A stretch of 64,000 nucleotides of DNA, taken from positions 1 through 64,000 of the forward strand of contig NZ_CADFEJ010000016.1 in the NCBI RefSeq assembly GCF_902833055.1, read 5' to 3'. Positions 50,124 to 58,808 of this stretch are shown in pieces. Source of the stretch: Burkholderia territorii (GTDB lineage Bacteria > Pseudomonadota > Gammaproteobacteria > Burkholderiales > Burkholderiaceae). A program made the translations under genes and the position numbers. The notes beneath the pieces were generated by a model, which was not told where the DNA came from, did no database searches, and saw only the letters and a program-made list of their open reading frames with translations. Numbering within the stretch: the first letter of the stretch is position 1; every line of letters begins with the position of its first letter.

Positions 50124-51338
50124 ATGAGCCAGGCGGCGGAAACCGGCGCGCGCGTCGTCGCGACCTTCACGTCGCCCGGGCAGGTAAAGCTCACGTCGCT
50201 GCCGCCTCTCGCGCTGTACGTGCATTTTCCGTGGTGCGTGCGCAAGTGCCCGTACTGCGATTTCAACTCGCACGAGTGGAAAGGCGAGCGGTTTCCGGAA
50301 ACCGAGTACCTCGACGCGCTGCGCGCCGATCTCGAACAGGCGCTTCCGCTCGTCTGGGGGCGGCAGGTGCATACGGTGTTCATCGGCGGCGGCACGCCGA
50401 GCCTGCTGTCCGCGGCCGGTCTCGACCGGCTGCTGTCCGACGTGCGCGCACTGCTGCCGCTCGATGCCGACGCCGAGATCACGCTCGAAGCGAACCCGGG
50501 CACGTTCGAGGCCGCGAAGTTCGCGCAGTTTCGTGCGAGCGGCGTGAATCGCCTGTCGGTCGGCATCCAGAGCTTCAACGAAGGCCATCTGAAAGCGCTC
50601 GGCCGCATTCACGACACCGCGCAGGCACGCGCGGCCGTCGAGATCGCCGCGAAGACGTTCGACAACTTCAACCTCGACCTGATGTTCGCGCTGCCGAACC
50701 AGACACTCGACGAATGCCGGGCCGACATCGAGACGGCGCTGTCGTTCGCACCGCCACATCTGTCGCTGTATCACCTGACGCTCGAACCGAACACGCTGTT
50801 CGCGAAGTTTCCGCCCGCAGTGCCCGACGACGACGCGTCGGCCGACATGCAGGAATGGATCCACGCGCGCACGGCCGAGGCCGGTTACGGCCGCTACGAA
50901 GTGTCCGCGTACGCGAAGCCGAATCATCAGTGCAAGCACAACCTGAACTACTGGCGCTTCGGCGACTATCTCGGGATCGGCGCGGGTGCGCACACGAAGC
51001 TGTCGTTCCCGAACCGGATCCTGCGCCAGGCACGCTACAAGCATCCGGCCACCTTCATCGAACAGGCGATGGCCGGCACGCCGGTGCAGGAAGAGCGTGA
51101 AGTCGGTGCGCGCGACCTGCCGTTCGAGTTCATGCTGAACACGCTGCGGCTCGTCGAAGGCTTCCCCGTGCACAGCTTTGTCGAACGCACGGGTTTGCCG
51201 ATCAGCACGATCGAGCCGGCACTCAGGGAAGCGGAGCGGCGCGGACTGATCACGCGCGATTTTGCGCAGATCGCGCCGACGCCGCTTGGCCAACGGTTCC
51301 TCAACGACTTGCAGGAATTGTTCCTGCGCGACGATTGA
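50124..51338 (+). CDS. hemW: Radical SAM heme chaperone HemW
   Basis: A 404-aa radical-SAM protein formerly called HemN-like; HemW proteins bind heme and [4Fe-4S] and deliver heme, and lack coproporphyrinogen oxidase activity. The cluster motif is Cys38-x3-Cys42-x2-Cys45 (FPWCVRKCPYCDF); GGGTPSLL, LEANPGTFE and SVGIQSFNEGHL follow, and the C-terminal HemN domain has FEFMLNTLRLVEGF. The start has a 25-residue extension before the barrel. Last gene of the rph operon, with tRNA-Ser 42 bp beyond. Confidence 0.94.
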   Translation: MSQAAETGARVVATFTSPGQVKLTSLPPLALYVHFPWCVRKCPYCDFNSHEWKGERFPETEYLDALRADLEQALPLVWGRQVHTVFIGGGTPSLLSAAGLDRLLSDVRALLPLDADAEITLEANPGTFEAAKFAQFRASGVNRLSVGIQSFNEGHLKALGRIHDTAQARAAVEIAAKTFDNFNLDLMFALPNQTLDECRADIETALSFAPPHLSLYHLTLEPNTLFAKFPPAVPDDDASADMQEWIHARTAEAGYGRYEVSAYAKPNHQCKHNLNYWRFGDYLGIGAGAHTKLSFPNRILRQARYKHPATFIEQAMAGTPVQEEREVGARDLPFEFMLNTLRLVEGFPVHSFVERTGLPISTIEPALREAERRGLITRDFAQIAPTPLGQRFLNDLQELFLRDD

Positions 51339-51380
51339 AGCCGAACGAGGCGGCATTTCGGTTACAATGCCGCCTCGTGT

Positions 51381-51468
51381 GGAAGCGTGGCCGAGCGGTT
51401 TAAGGCACCGGTCTTGAAAACCGGCGACGGGAAACTGTCCGTGAGTTCGAATCTCACCGCTTCCGCCA
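51381..51468 (+). tRNA. tRNA-Ser (anticodon TGA)
   Basis: An 88-nt class II tRNA with a long variable arm (CGACGGGAAACTGTCCG), acceptor GGAAGCG, anticodon loop CTTGAAA (TGA, reads UCA) and encoded CCA. A TACAAT -10 box sits at 51363-51368. Confidence 0.97.
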
Positions 51469-51480
51469 GGAAGTTCGCCA

Positions 51481-51516
51481 AACCCCGTCCATTCATCGAA
51501 TGACGGGGTTTTTGTT
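51481..51516 (+). terminator. Terminator after tRNA-Ser
   Basis: AACCCCGTC pairs with GACGGGGTT, with an inner ATTC/GAAT extension and one bulged C, followed by TTTTTG. Confidence 0.85.
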
Positions 51517-51619
51517 TGTCCGCCGCGCGCCACGCACGGTGCCCGCCCAACGGGCCGACGCATCTCGCGCGATGCCGTTACAATCCGGCGCTCCGATTCG
51601 CGAAACGGGAAACCACGTC

Positions 51620-52021
51620 ATGAAGCCCTTCATCGCCTCGTCGCTCATCGCCCTGCTGGCCGCCGTCGGCACGCACGCGGCGGCCGCCGATTCCGCCTCC
51701 GGCACCGACGCGCAAACGCCTTCGTGCGCGATCGCGTACGTGAAGGGCGTCGGCGGCTCGCCGCGCAGCCTGCGCGAATATCTCGCGAGCCCGACGCCGT
51801 ACAACTACCTGAAGGAAAACGAGATCCAGTGCAAGGTGTCGGATGACGGGCGCGCATCGAACTGCACCGGCGTGACCTACATCCGCAACGAGCAGGTCAG
51901 CGTCTACGACGATTCCGACCCGGCCACGCTGACGGTGGTCGCGCCGGTGGAGCTCGAGCATGGCGAGAAATATCCCGTGATCCTCGTGGTGCAGCGCAAG
52001 GATGCGCGCTGCACGCGGTAA
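51620..52021 (+). CDS. Exported hypothetical protein with four cysteines
   Basis: A 133-aa protein I cannot assign. Signal peptide to ~Ala23 (AVGTHAAAADS). The mature part has four cysteines (SCAIAYVKG, IQCKVSDDG, NCTGVTYIRN, ARCTR), probably two disulfides, and a beta-rich pattern ending in EKYPVILVVQRKDARC. GGGA ~10 bp before the ATG. Monocistronic between the tRNA-Ser terminator and the next small gene; periplasmic location is inferred from the signal. Confidence 0.75.
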   Translation: MKPFIASSLIALLAAVGTHAAAADSASGTDAQTPSCAIAYVKGVGGSPRSLREYLASPTPYNYLKENEIQCKVSDDGRASNCTGVTYIRNEQVSVYDDSDPATLTVVAPVELEHGEKYPVILVVQRKDARCTR

Positions 52022-52178
52022 CGCTCGATACGGTACGCCCGCCGGGCACACTCAGGGCGCGCGCGAGCCTCACGAGCGGGCTCGCCATCGCCTAGAATTC
52101 GATCAGCACGGCGACACGACCGCCGCCGCGACTCGATGCCGCGCGCACCATCCTTGCGCGCGGCACACGGAGACCGCC

Positions 52179-52472
52179 ATGACCGAACTGTCGACAGCGC
52201 CGGATCACGTCGATTACGAAGGCTTCGAGATCCATGTGGTGCCGGGTCTCGCGCCCGGCAGCGAATCGCGTTACACCTATACCGGATATGTGTGCCATCC
52301 CGGCGTGAATCCCGCGCTGCCCGATCATGCGGTGCCCTTCCACGCCGACGGGGAGGAAAGCTTCGCGAGCGTCGACGAAGCGGTTCGGGAAGCCGTGCAC
52401 ATCGGCAAGACGATCATCGACGGCACGCATCCGGACCTGTCCGTTCTGTCGCTCGTGACGCACGGCTACTGA
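52179..52472 (+). CDS. Small conserved-looking hypothetical protein (97 aa)
   Basis: Unrecognised cytoplasmic protein, acidic and rich in His and Tyr (YEGFEIHVVPGLAPGSESRY, TYTGYVCHPGVNPALPDH), ending in a helix (FASVDEAVREAVHIGKTII) and SVLSLVTHGY. The pattern of short beta strands plus one helix suggests a small alpha/beta domain. CGGAGA lies 7 bp before the ATG. No partner genes in obvious operon arrangement. Confidence 0.7.
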   Translation: MTELSTAPDHVDYEGFEIHVVPGLAPGSESRYTYTGYVCHPGVNPALPDHAVPFHADGEESFASVDEAVREAVHIGKTIIDGTHPDLSVLSLVTHGY

Positions 52473-52697
52473 GCGGGCCGGTCGGATCACCTCGACCGCC
52501 GTCGCGTACGGCGCGCGTATGCATGTCGCGCCGCGCCGTCACATGTCACGTCACTTCGCGACACGTGTCGAGCGGGCCGCCGATCGCCATCATCCGCGAA
52601 TCGCCACGTCGCGCATCGCGCACTATGCGTTTCTCCCGATAACAGGTCGCGCCCGGACGCCTATCATTTTTTTATAGTCACCCTCCGGCACTTCCCC

Positions 52698-53189
52698 ATG
52701 TCCCCTGTTCCCCACCCGGGCGCGAGCCGGCTGCGTGTTGCCGCGCTGATCGCCGCCTCGTTGCTTGCCGCCTGCACCATCACGCCGCCGCCGTCGCTGC
52801 GCTCGGTGCTGACGATCCCGTCCGCCATCCGCAGTGCGAATCGCGATCAGTACCGCGTGGAAGTCGCGCGGTGCGTCGCCGAGCACAACCCGTCCGGCGT
52901 CTCGCACGGCACGCCGCAGGCGATGCTGCGCTCGCTCGTCGTCGTCGCATTCACCGTCGATGGCAGCGGCCGCCTCGTCAACGCTTCCGTCTATCGCAGC
53001 AACGGCGACAGCGAAGCGGAAGGACTCGCGCTCGCGTCGCTGCGCCGCTCCGCGCCGCTGCCGCCGCCACCGTCGAAACTGCTGGACGGCAATGGCCGGC
53101 TCGAAATGATGGAAGGCTGGCTGTTCAACGACGACGGCCGTTTCCAGCTGCAAAGCACCGCATCCGCGCAGGCGCAATCGATCGACTGA
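52698..53189 (+). CDS. Lipoprotein with TonB C-terminal-like domain
   Basis: A 163-aa exported lipoprotein: the signal ends in a lipobox (LLAACTI, Cys ~26), and residues ~50-145 resemble the TonB C-terminal beta-alpha-beta domain (VVVAFTVDGSGRLVNASVYRSNGD, LALASLRRSAPLPPPP, GWLFNDDGRFQL). With no N-terminal membrane helix and no ExbB/ExbD neighbours, it is unlikely to be a true energy transducer; similar lipoproteins are of unknown role. An AT-rich TTTTTTATAG stretch just upstream may be its promoter. Confidence 0.8.
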   Translation: MSPVPHPGASRLRVAALIAASLLAACTITPPPSLRSVLTIPSAIRSANRDQYRVEVARCVAEHNPSGVSHGTPQAMLRSLVVVAFTVDGSGRLVNASVYRSNGDSEAEGLALASLRRSAPLPPPPSKLLDGNGRLEMMEGWLFNDDGRFQLQSTASAQAQSID

Positions 53190-53486
53190 GCCCGCGCCCG
53201 CCCGCGATTGTCGCTATGTCGCGGCGCTGGCTATAATTTTCCGCAATCGCGCGGCTACCCGCCCGCGCGCGCGTTCGCGCGCCGCACCCGGCATGCGAAT
53301 CGACCACGCCGACAGCGGGCCGCGGCGACCTGTCCGCTGCCTCGTCGACCGGCGAGCGACGTTCGTGCCATGATGCGTCGACGCCGCCACCGCATCATCC
53401 GCCGGCTGCTCTCTTTCGGCAGGCGTCCACCTGCCCGCCGGAGCGCACGCCCGGTCGAATGCCCCAACGACAAAACGGAGACATCC
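53190..53486. other. Gap upstream of second MFS gene
   Basis: 297 bp with no supported gene; TATAAT at 53231-53236 could be the promoter of the MFS gene. Remaining sequence is GC-rich and open in several frames without similarity. Confidence 0.4.
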
Positions 53487-54797
53487 ATGTCCGCATCTCC
53501 CCCGGCCGTTGCACACGCAACCGGTTCGGCCGGCGCCGTCAGCCACCGACGCATCGTGCTCGCGAGCTTCATCGGCACCGCGATCGAGTTCTACGACTTC
53601 TATGTGTACGCAACCGCCGCGGCACTCGTCATCGGCCCCGTGTTCTTCCCGCACGGCTCCGCGACCGCACAGGCGCTGTCCGCCTTCGTCACGTTCGGCA
53701 TCGCGTTCATCGCGCGGCCGATCGGCTCGTTCCTGTTCGGCCACTTCGGCGACCGCATCGGCCGCAAGTCGACGCTCGTCGCGTCGCTGCTCGTCATGGG
53801 CGTATCCACCACCGCGATCGGCTTCGTGCCCGGCTACGACACGATCGGCGCACTCGCGCCCGTGCTGCTCTGCGTGTTGCGCTTCGGCCAGGGCATCGGC
53901 CTCGGCGGCGAATGGGGCGGCGCGGCGCTGCTCGCGACCGAGCATGCGCCACAAGGCAAGCGCGGCTGGTTCGGGATGTTCCCGCAGCTTGGCCCGTCGG
54001 TCGGCTTCCTGATGTCGAACGGGCTGTTCTTCGCGCTCGCGCTGTCGCTGTCCGACGAGCAGTTCCGAAGCTGGGGCTGGCGCATCCCGTTCCTCGTCAG
54101 CGCCGTGCTCGTCGCGCTCGGCCTGTACGTGCGATTGAAGATCACCGAGACACCGGCGTTCCAGGCCGCACTCGAGCGCAACGAACGTGTGCGCGTGCCG
54201 GTCGCGACGCTCGTCTCGCAACACTGGCAGCCCACGTTGCTCGGCGCGCTCGCGATGGTGGTCTGCTACACGCTGTTCTACATCTCGACGGTGTTCTCGC
54301 TGTCGTACGGCGTGTCGACGCTGCATATTCCGCGCCAGAGCTTCCTCGGCCTGCTGTGCTTCGCCGTCGTGTTCATGGGGCTCGCGACGCCGCTGTCGGC
54401 GTGGGCGTCGGATCGCTTCGGCCGCAAGCCGGTGCTGGTCGTCGGCGCGATCGCCGCACTGCTCTCCGGCTTCGCGATGGAGCCGCTGCTCGGCAGCGGA
54501 TCGATGCCGCTCGTCGCGCTGTTCCTGACGCTCGAGCTGTTCCTGATGGGCGTGACGTTCGCGCCGATGGGCGCGCTGCTGCCCGAGTTGTTCCCGACCA
54601 ACGTCCGTTATACGGGCGCAGGCGTCGCGTACAACCTCGGAGGGATCCTCGGCGCATCGATCGCACCGTACATCGCACAGTTGCTCGCCGCGCGCGGCGG
54701 CCTGTCGTGGGTCGGCGGATACGTGTCGGTCGCGGCGGCGATCAGCCTGATCGGCGTGCTGCTGATGCGCGAGACCCGCGACGCATCGCTCCTCTGA
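53487..54797 (+). CDS. MFS transporter, metabolite:H+ symporter (ShiA/ProP-like)
   Basis: A 436-aa twelve-helix inner-membrane carrier of the MHS group. Signature pieces are SFIGTAIEFYDFYVYATAAA at helix 1, GHFGDRIGRKSTL in loop 2-3, GQGIGLGGEWGGAALLATEH at helix 5 and SDRFGRKPVL in loop 8-9. Candidates for substrate are shikimate, alpha-ketoglutarate or betaine-like solutes, not decidable by eye. GGAG lies 7 bp before the ATG. A small membrane protein gene follows after ~100 bp. Confidence 0.88.
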   Translation: MSASPPAVAHATGSAGAVSHRRIVLASFIGTAIEFYDFYVYATAAALVIGPVFFPHGSATAQALSAFVTFGIAFIARPIGSFLFGHFGDRIGRKSTLVASLLVMGVSTTAIGFVPGYDTIGALAPVLLCVLRFGQGIGLGGEWGGAALLATEHAPQGKRGWFGMFPQLGPSVGFLMSNGLFFALALSLSDEQFRSWGWRIPFLVSAVLVALGLYVRLKITETPAFQAALERNERVRVPVATLVSQHWQPTLLGALAMVVCYTLFYISTVFSLSYGVSTLHIPRQSFLGLLCFAVVFMGLATPLSAWASDRFGRKPVLVVGAIAALLSGFAMEPLLGSGSMPLVALFLTLELFLMGVTFAPMGALLPELFPTNVRYTGAGVAYNLGGILGASIAPYIAQLLAARGGLSWVGGYVSVAAAISLIGVLLMRETRDASLL

Positions 54798-54845
54798 GCC
54801 TCCGGGGCGCCCCGGGTTGTGCGGCGGCCGGCGCTGCCTATACTC

Positions 54846-54877
54846 GATCCGGGGGCGCGCTCGCGTGCCCCCGGATC
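54846..54877 (+). terminator. GC-rich inverted repeat between MFS gene and small membrane protein
   Basis: An 11-bp perfect stem (54846-54856 with 54867-54877) 49 bp after the MFS stop and 23 bp before the next ATG. It lacks a T-run, so it may be an attenuator or an mRNA-stability element rather than a terminator. Confidence 0.4.
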
Positions 54878-54899
54878 CCTCCCCGAAGGAGCCGCCGCG

Positions 54900-55079
54900 A
54901 TGAATATCCACCTCGGCAACGCCGACCTCGTCATGATCCTGGCGCTCGCGCTGGGTAGCGCCCTGCTGCTCGCGGCACGCTTCCGGCCGAAAACGTGGCG
55001 CGGCCTGCTGTTCGAGGCGCTGCTCGCCAACCTGGCCGCCATCGCCGCGGTAGTCACCGTCGAAGCGCTGCTCGCCTGA
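54900..55079 (+). CDS. Small membrane protein (59 aa), hypothetical
   Basis: Two hydrophobic segments (ADLVMILALALGSALLLAA and LFEALLANLAAIAAVVTVEA) are joined by a basic loop (RFRPKTWRG), giving a helical hairpin likely inserted in the inner membrane. GAAGGAG lies 8 bp before the ATG, so translation is well supported. I know no family for it. Same strand and close to the MFS gene, but separated from it by a stable hairpin. Confidence 0.75.
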   Translation: MNIHLGNADLVMILALALGSALLLAARFRPKTWRGLLFEALLANLAAIAAVVTVEALLA

Positions 55080-55140
55080 ACCTGCCGGCCGCGCCTTCGC
55101 GGCGGAGCCCGTTCAAGTCGATAGCGGGCCTGTCCACGCG

Positions 55141-56139
55141 CTAGGCCGTCAGCCGCGCGCGCTGCGCGCCATAGGCCGGCCCGACCGCATCGATCGCGTC
55201 GAGCGCCTGCGCCACCGAGGGTGGCACGCCGGGCTCGCCGATCGACAGTGCATTCGGTGCGCCGCCGATGCCGCAATGGTGGCGCGAGGTCGCGACGAAA
55301 ATCATCACGGTCGGCCGCTGCAGCGCATGCGCCATGTGCACGAACCCGGTGTCCACGCCCACGACGAGCGCCGCCCGGCCGATGGCCGCGCCGAGTTCGC
55401 GCACCGACATCGCGGGCAGCACGATCGCGCCTGGCGCGCGCGCGGCTATGTCCTGCGCATCGTCGTGTTCGGCCGGCGATCCCCAGGGCAACAGCACGCG
55501 CACGCCGCGCGCCATCATCCGGATGGCCAGCGCGGCCCAGTCATCGGTCGGCCATTTCTTGTCCGGATTGGACGTTGCGTGGAACAGCAGCATGAACGGC
55601 GCGCCGTCGGTCACGGCCGGCGGCAGGCTCGCAACCTGCGGCGGGACGATCCCGTACGCGGCGATGCCTTCGGGCACATAGCCCAGCGCCTCGCCGGCGC
55701 TCACGCGCATCCCGTGCCAGGCGTCGCAGTCCGGTCGCGGGCCGAAGCGATGCGAGTACGCGAAACGGGCGCCCGTCTCGCCGAGATCCTGCGTCTGATA
55801 ACCGACGCGGCGTGCGGCGCGCGCGAGTGCAGAGATGATCGCGCTCTTGTAGACGCCGTGCAAATCGATGACGGCATCGTAGCGATGCGTGCGCAGCGCG
55901 CCGATCGACGCGGAGATCGCCTTCAGGTCGCCGCCGTTGCGCAGCTTCTTGAACCGCCGCAGCGGCGCGCAGAGCACCTCGCTCACGCCCGGATGCCAAC
56001 GCACGACCTCCGCGCAAGATTCGTCCACGGCCCAGTCGACCTTCACGCCCGGGAAGGCGCGATGGAGGTCCGCGACGACGGGCAGCGTCTGGACGACGTC
56101 GCCGAGCGACGTCACTTTCACGATGAGGATGCGTTTCAC
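55141..56139 (-). CDS. waaC: Lipopolysaccharide heptosyltransferase I
   Basis: A 332-aa GT9 enzyme that adds the first L-glycero-D-manno-heptose to Kdo of the LPS inner core at the cytoplasmic face of the inner membrane. Motifs: N-terminal ILIVKVTSLGDVVQTLPV, DWAVDESCAEVVRWHP, central FMLLFHATSNPDKKWP (Lys for phosphate) and the C-terminal donor site VVGVDTGFVHMAHALQRPTV. The start is GTG (GTG AAA CGC), the only one giving the family N-terminus. Divergent from the ClC channel gene; no other core-LPS genes nearby. Confidence 0.92.
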   Translation of the reverse strand: MKRILIVKVTSLGDVVQTLPVVADLHRAFPGVKVDWAVDESCAEVVRWHPGVSEVLCAPLRRFKKLRNGGDLKAISASIGALRTHRYDAVIDLHGVYKSAIISALARAARRVGYQTQDLGETGARFAYSHRFGPRPDCDAWHGMRVSAGEALGYVPEGIAAYGIVPPQVASLPPAVTDGAPFMLLFHATSNPDKKWPTDDWAALAIRMMARGVRVLLPWGSPAEHDDAQDIAARAPGAIVLPAMSVRELGAAIGRAALVVGVDTGFVHMAHALQRPTVMIFVATSRHHCGIGGAPNALSIGEPGVPPSVAQALDAIDAVGPAYGAQRARLTA

Positions 56140-56314
56140 GTTCGTTCTGATGAATGGCTGGCCATTTCGCCATGCTAACGATGCTTGTGGTGCGCAAACA
56201 TTACGTCAACATTACATTTGCAACAAAATGCGACGCTTGTGTAGATATTTGTCGAGCCCCGGACACAGCCGGTTCTTTTTATAATGCTTCCTTTGCCCTC
56301 CCGGCCCGCTGCCG

Positions 56315-57865
56315 ATGCCCCGCCCCGCCCTCCCCGCACTCCCTGCGCTTTTTCCCGCCCTCACCCGCCGCTCGATGCGGATCTGGCGCCAGTACGGCGT
56401 ATTCTGGCTCGGCGCGATCGCGGTCGGTCTCGCGGCCGTGCTGTACGCGCGGCTGATCGACTGGGGCTACGATACCTTCCGCACGATGCGCGAGCACGCC
56501 GCGTGGCTGCCGCTGCTGCTCACGCCGTCGATCGCCGCGGCGTCGGTATGGCTCACGCGGCGCTTCTTCCGCGGCGCCGAGGGCAGCGGGATCCCGCAGG
56601 TGATCGCGACACTGCATGCGAGCCCGAGCGCATTCGGCGCGCGGCTGCTGACGCTGCGCATCCTGTTCGGCAAGGTTCTGATCTCGTTCCTGGGAATCCT
56701 CGGCGGCTTCACGATCGGCCGCGAAGGCCCGACCGTGCAGGTCGGCGCGGCGCTGATGTTCAACCTGCGGCGCTTCTACCCGCGCTCGAACGCGCAGATC
56801 GAACGGCAACTTGTGCTCGCCGGCGCGGCGGCCGGCCTGTCGGCGGCATTCAATACGCCGCTCGCCGGGATCGTGTTCGCGATCGAGGAGCTGACCCGCA
56901 GCTTCTCCGCCCGCGCCAGCGGCGTGCTGATCACCGCGATCATTCTCGCCGGTGTCGTCGCATTGGGCCTGAACGGCAACTACACGTACTTCGGCACGAT
57001 CGACGCCGGCAAGCATTTTCCGAAGATGCTTGCGGTCGCCGTGCTCGTCACCGCGATCGTGACGGGCATCGCGGGCGGCCTGTTCAGCTGGCTGCTGCTC
57101 AATACGGGCCGTTGGCTGCCCGCGCGCCTGCTCGGCCTGTATCGCGAACGCCCGATCGCGTTCGCGGCGCTGTGCGGCTTCGTGATCGCGCTCGTCGGCC
57201 TCGTATCGGGCGGGACGACGTTCGGCAGCGGCTACGCGGAAGCGCGCGGCCTGCTCGACGGCCATGAGCGGCTGTCGGTGCTTTATCCGTTCCTGAAGAT
57301 GGTGTCGATGGTCGCGTCTTACCTGCCGGGCATCCCGGGCGGGATCTTCGCGCCTTCGCTGTCGATCGGCGCCGGGTTCGGCAACCTGCTGCATCTTGTG
57401 TTCGGCGACCTGAGCCTGCCAATGCTGATCGCGCTCGCGATGGTCGGCTACCTCGCGGCGGTCACGCAGTCGCCGATCACGTCGTTCGTGATCGTGATGG
57501 AGATGATCAACGGTCACGCGCTCGTGATTTCGCTGATGGCAACCGCACTGGTGTCGAGCCGCATGGCGCGTTTCTTCGCGCCGCCGCTCTACGAAACACT
57601 CGCCGAGCGCTATCTCGCGCCGCCCGCGGCTGCCGCCGAGCCCGCAGCGGCACCGGCTGCCGCGGCCGGTGTCGTGGCGCCGCAGGATGCGGCGGCCGCA
57701 CCCGCCGATCCGCTCGACACGCTGCGCGAGCAGGACGATGGCGAGCCGGAAGCCGCGGCGGCCGGCAACGTCGCCACGCACGCGCCGGCGACGCCGAACG
57801 AGCGCGGCCCGTCAGGAGCCGGTGCGAGCGGCCCGGCGCACACGGACCCGCGTGATCCTCAGTAG
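56315..57865 (+). CDS. ClC-family chloride channel/antiporter
   Basis: A 516-aa membrane protein of the ClC family (ClcB-like). Selectivity motifs are GSGIPQ (residues 90-95), GREGPT (135-140, gating Glu137) and GGIFAPSLSIGAGFG (~340); the external gate glutamate being present suggests a H+/Cl- antiporter. After ~430 residues of membrane core there is an ~85-residue Ala/Pro-rich tail without CBS domains. Start could be the second ATG (residue 21, MRIWRQYGVF), which lies closer to helix A. The stop overlaps a small convergent lipoprotein gene by 7 bp. Confidence 0.9.
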   Translation: MPRPALPALPALFPALTRRSMRIWRQYGVFWLGAIAVGLAAVLYARLIDWGYDTFRTMREHAAWLPLLLTPSIAAASVWLTRRFFRGAEGSGIPQVIATLHASPSAFGARLLTLRILFGKVLISFLGILGGFTIGREGPTVQVGAALMFNLRRFYPRSNAQIERQLVLAGAAAGLSAAFNTPLAGIVFAIEELTRSFSARASGVLITAIILAGVVALGLNGNYTYFGTIDAGKHFPKMLAVAVLVTAIVTGIAGGLFSWLLLNTGRWLPARLLGLYRERPIAFAALCGFVIALVGLVSGGTTFGSGYAEARGLLDGHERLSVLYPFLKMVSMVASYLPGIPGGIFAPSLSIGAGFGNLLHLVFGDLSLPMLIALAMVGYLAAVTQSPITSFVIVMEMINGHALVISLMATALVSSRMARFFAPPLYETLAERYLAPPAAAAEPAAAPAAAAGVVAPQDAAAAPADPLDTLREQDDGEPEAAAAGNVATHAPATPNERGPSGAGASGPAHTDPRDPQ

Positions 57866-57969
57866 ATCACCACCGGCGCCGGCCGGTAGTAGACGGGCCG
57901 GGCCGGCACCACGACACAGCCGGCGAGCGTGATCGCGACGAGCGCGATGGCAATGGCGGTTCGCTTCAT
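57859..57969 (-). CDS. Tiny lipoprotein (36 aa)
   Basis: A signal peptide with lipobox (ITLAGCVVV, Cys18) is followed by only 18 residues rich in Pro and Tyr (PARPVYYRPAPVVIY). It is located 13 bp downstream of the WXXGXW-repeat gene on the same strand and probably co-expressed. Similar Tyr/Pro-rich mini-lipoproteins accompany such genes elsewhere, but no role is known. It could also be a truncated relic. Confidence 0.65.
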   Translation of the reverse strand: MKRTAIAIALVAITLAGCVVVPARPVYYRPAPVVIY

Positions 57970-57982
57970 CGCACGCCTCCCG

Positions 57983-58384
57983 TCAGGCCCAGTGGCCACG
58001 TGTCCAGAACCAGTTCGGGCCGCGCTGATCCCAGTGGCCCGGCACCCAGTGCATGCCGATGCGCTCGGTTTCCCAGTGGCCGCCGATCCACACGTAGCGG
58101 CCATGATCCCAGTGCCAGTGCCCGCGCTCCCACACATAACCCACGCGCGCGGCGGGCACGACCTCGTAGCGCACGGGCGGCGGCGCATTCGGCGCGATGA
58201 CGACGACTTCCTCGACCGGCGCGGCCACCGGTTCGGCGACGACCATGCGGCCCGACTGCACCATCATCGGCGCACCGACGAGAATCTCGTCCGCGCGTGC
58301 GGCAAGCGGCGCGGCGACGGCCGACAAGCCCGCGGCGAGCAGCGCGAGCGAAACGATACGACGTCGAACGGTAGAGACAGCCAT
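57983..58384 (-). CDS. WXXGXW-repeat exported protein (BcpO-related)
   Basis: A 133-aa secreted protein. Signal peptide ends near LAARADE (~32). The C-terminal half holds four WXXGXW/YXWXXGHW-type repeats (VWERGHWHWDHGRYVW, IGGHWETERIGMHW, VPGHWDQRGPNWFW, TRGHWA), each a short Trp-Gly-His strand. The BcpO-related repeat family is frequent in Burkholderia, in the periplasm or outer membrane, with unknown function. The ATG is at the end of a 157-bp gap to minE. Confidence 0.87.
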   Translation of the reverse strand: MAVSTVRRRIVSLALLAAGLSAVAAPLAARADEILVGAPMMVQSGRMVVAEPVAAPVEEVVVIAPNAPPPVRYEVVPAARVGYVWERGHWHWDHGRYVWIGGHWETERIGMHWVPGHWDQRGPNWFWTRGHWA

Positions 58385-58541
58385 GACAACCTCCTGATTG
58401 ACAAATGACGCGAGCGTATTCGTTCAATGCGGGAGGTCGGCCAACGGCCGACAGACGCCGTGTTACGGCGCGCCCGAAAGTGCAACAGGGCGTAAGACGC
58501 GCACGACGGCATGCGCCGTCGTGCGGAGGGACAACCAGGAA

Positions 58542-58796
58542 TCAGGCTTGCGGAATCTCGATCTTCACTTCGAGGACTTCGAGATCGTCCTGGCGCTCAA
58601 GGCTCACGCGGATGTCATCGTTCGAAATATGCACGTACTTCGAGATGACCGCGACGAGCTCCTTCTGCAGCGCCGGCAGATAATCGGCCGGCGGCCGGCC
58701 GCCGACCCGCTCGTGCGCGATGATGAGCTGCAGGCGCTCCTTCGCGACCGATGCGGACTTCTTCTTCTCGCCGAGGAGAAACGAAAGGATGGACAT
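58542..58796 (-). CDS. minE: Cell division topological specificity factor MinE
   Basis: An 84-aa partner of MinD. The N-terminal amphipathic membrane-targeting stretch (MSILSFLLGEKKKSASVAKERLQLIIAHER) contains the anti-MinCD region; the C-terminal dimer domain (DDLEVLEVKIEIP) follows. It drives pole-to-pole oscillation by stimulating MinD ATPase. 12 bp downstream of minD, last in minCDE. Confidence 0.97.
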   Translation of the reverse strand: MSILSFLLGEKKKSASVAKERLQLIIAHERVGGRPPADYLPALQKELVAVISKYVHISNDDIRVSLERQDDLEVLEVKIEIPQA

Positions 58797-58808
58797 GGGC
58801 GGCCTCCG

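Noticed and set aside
29712..51468. tRNA genes as attachment sites of an integrated element
   Set aside because: I see no integrase, no duplicated tRNA 3' ends flanking foreign genes, and all neighbours are core genes.
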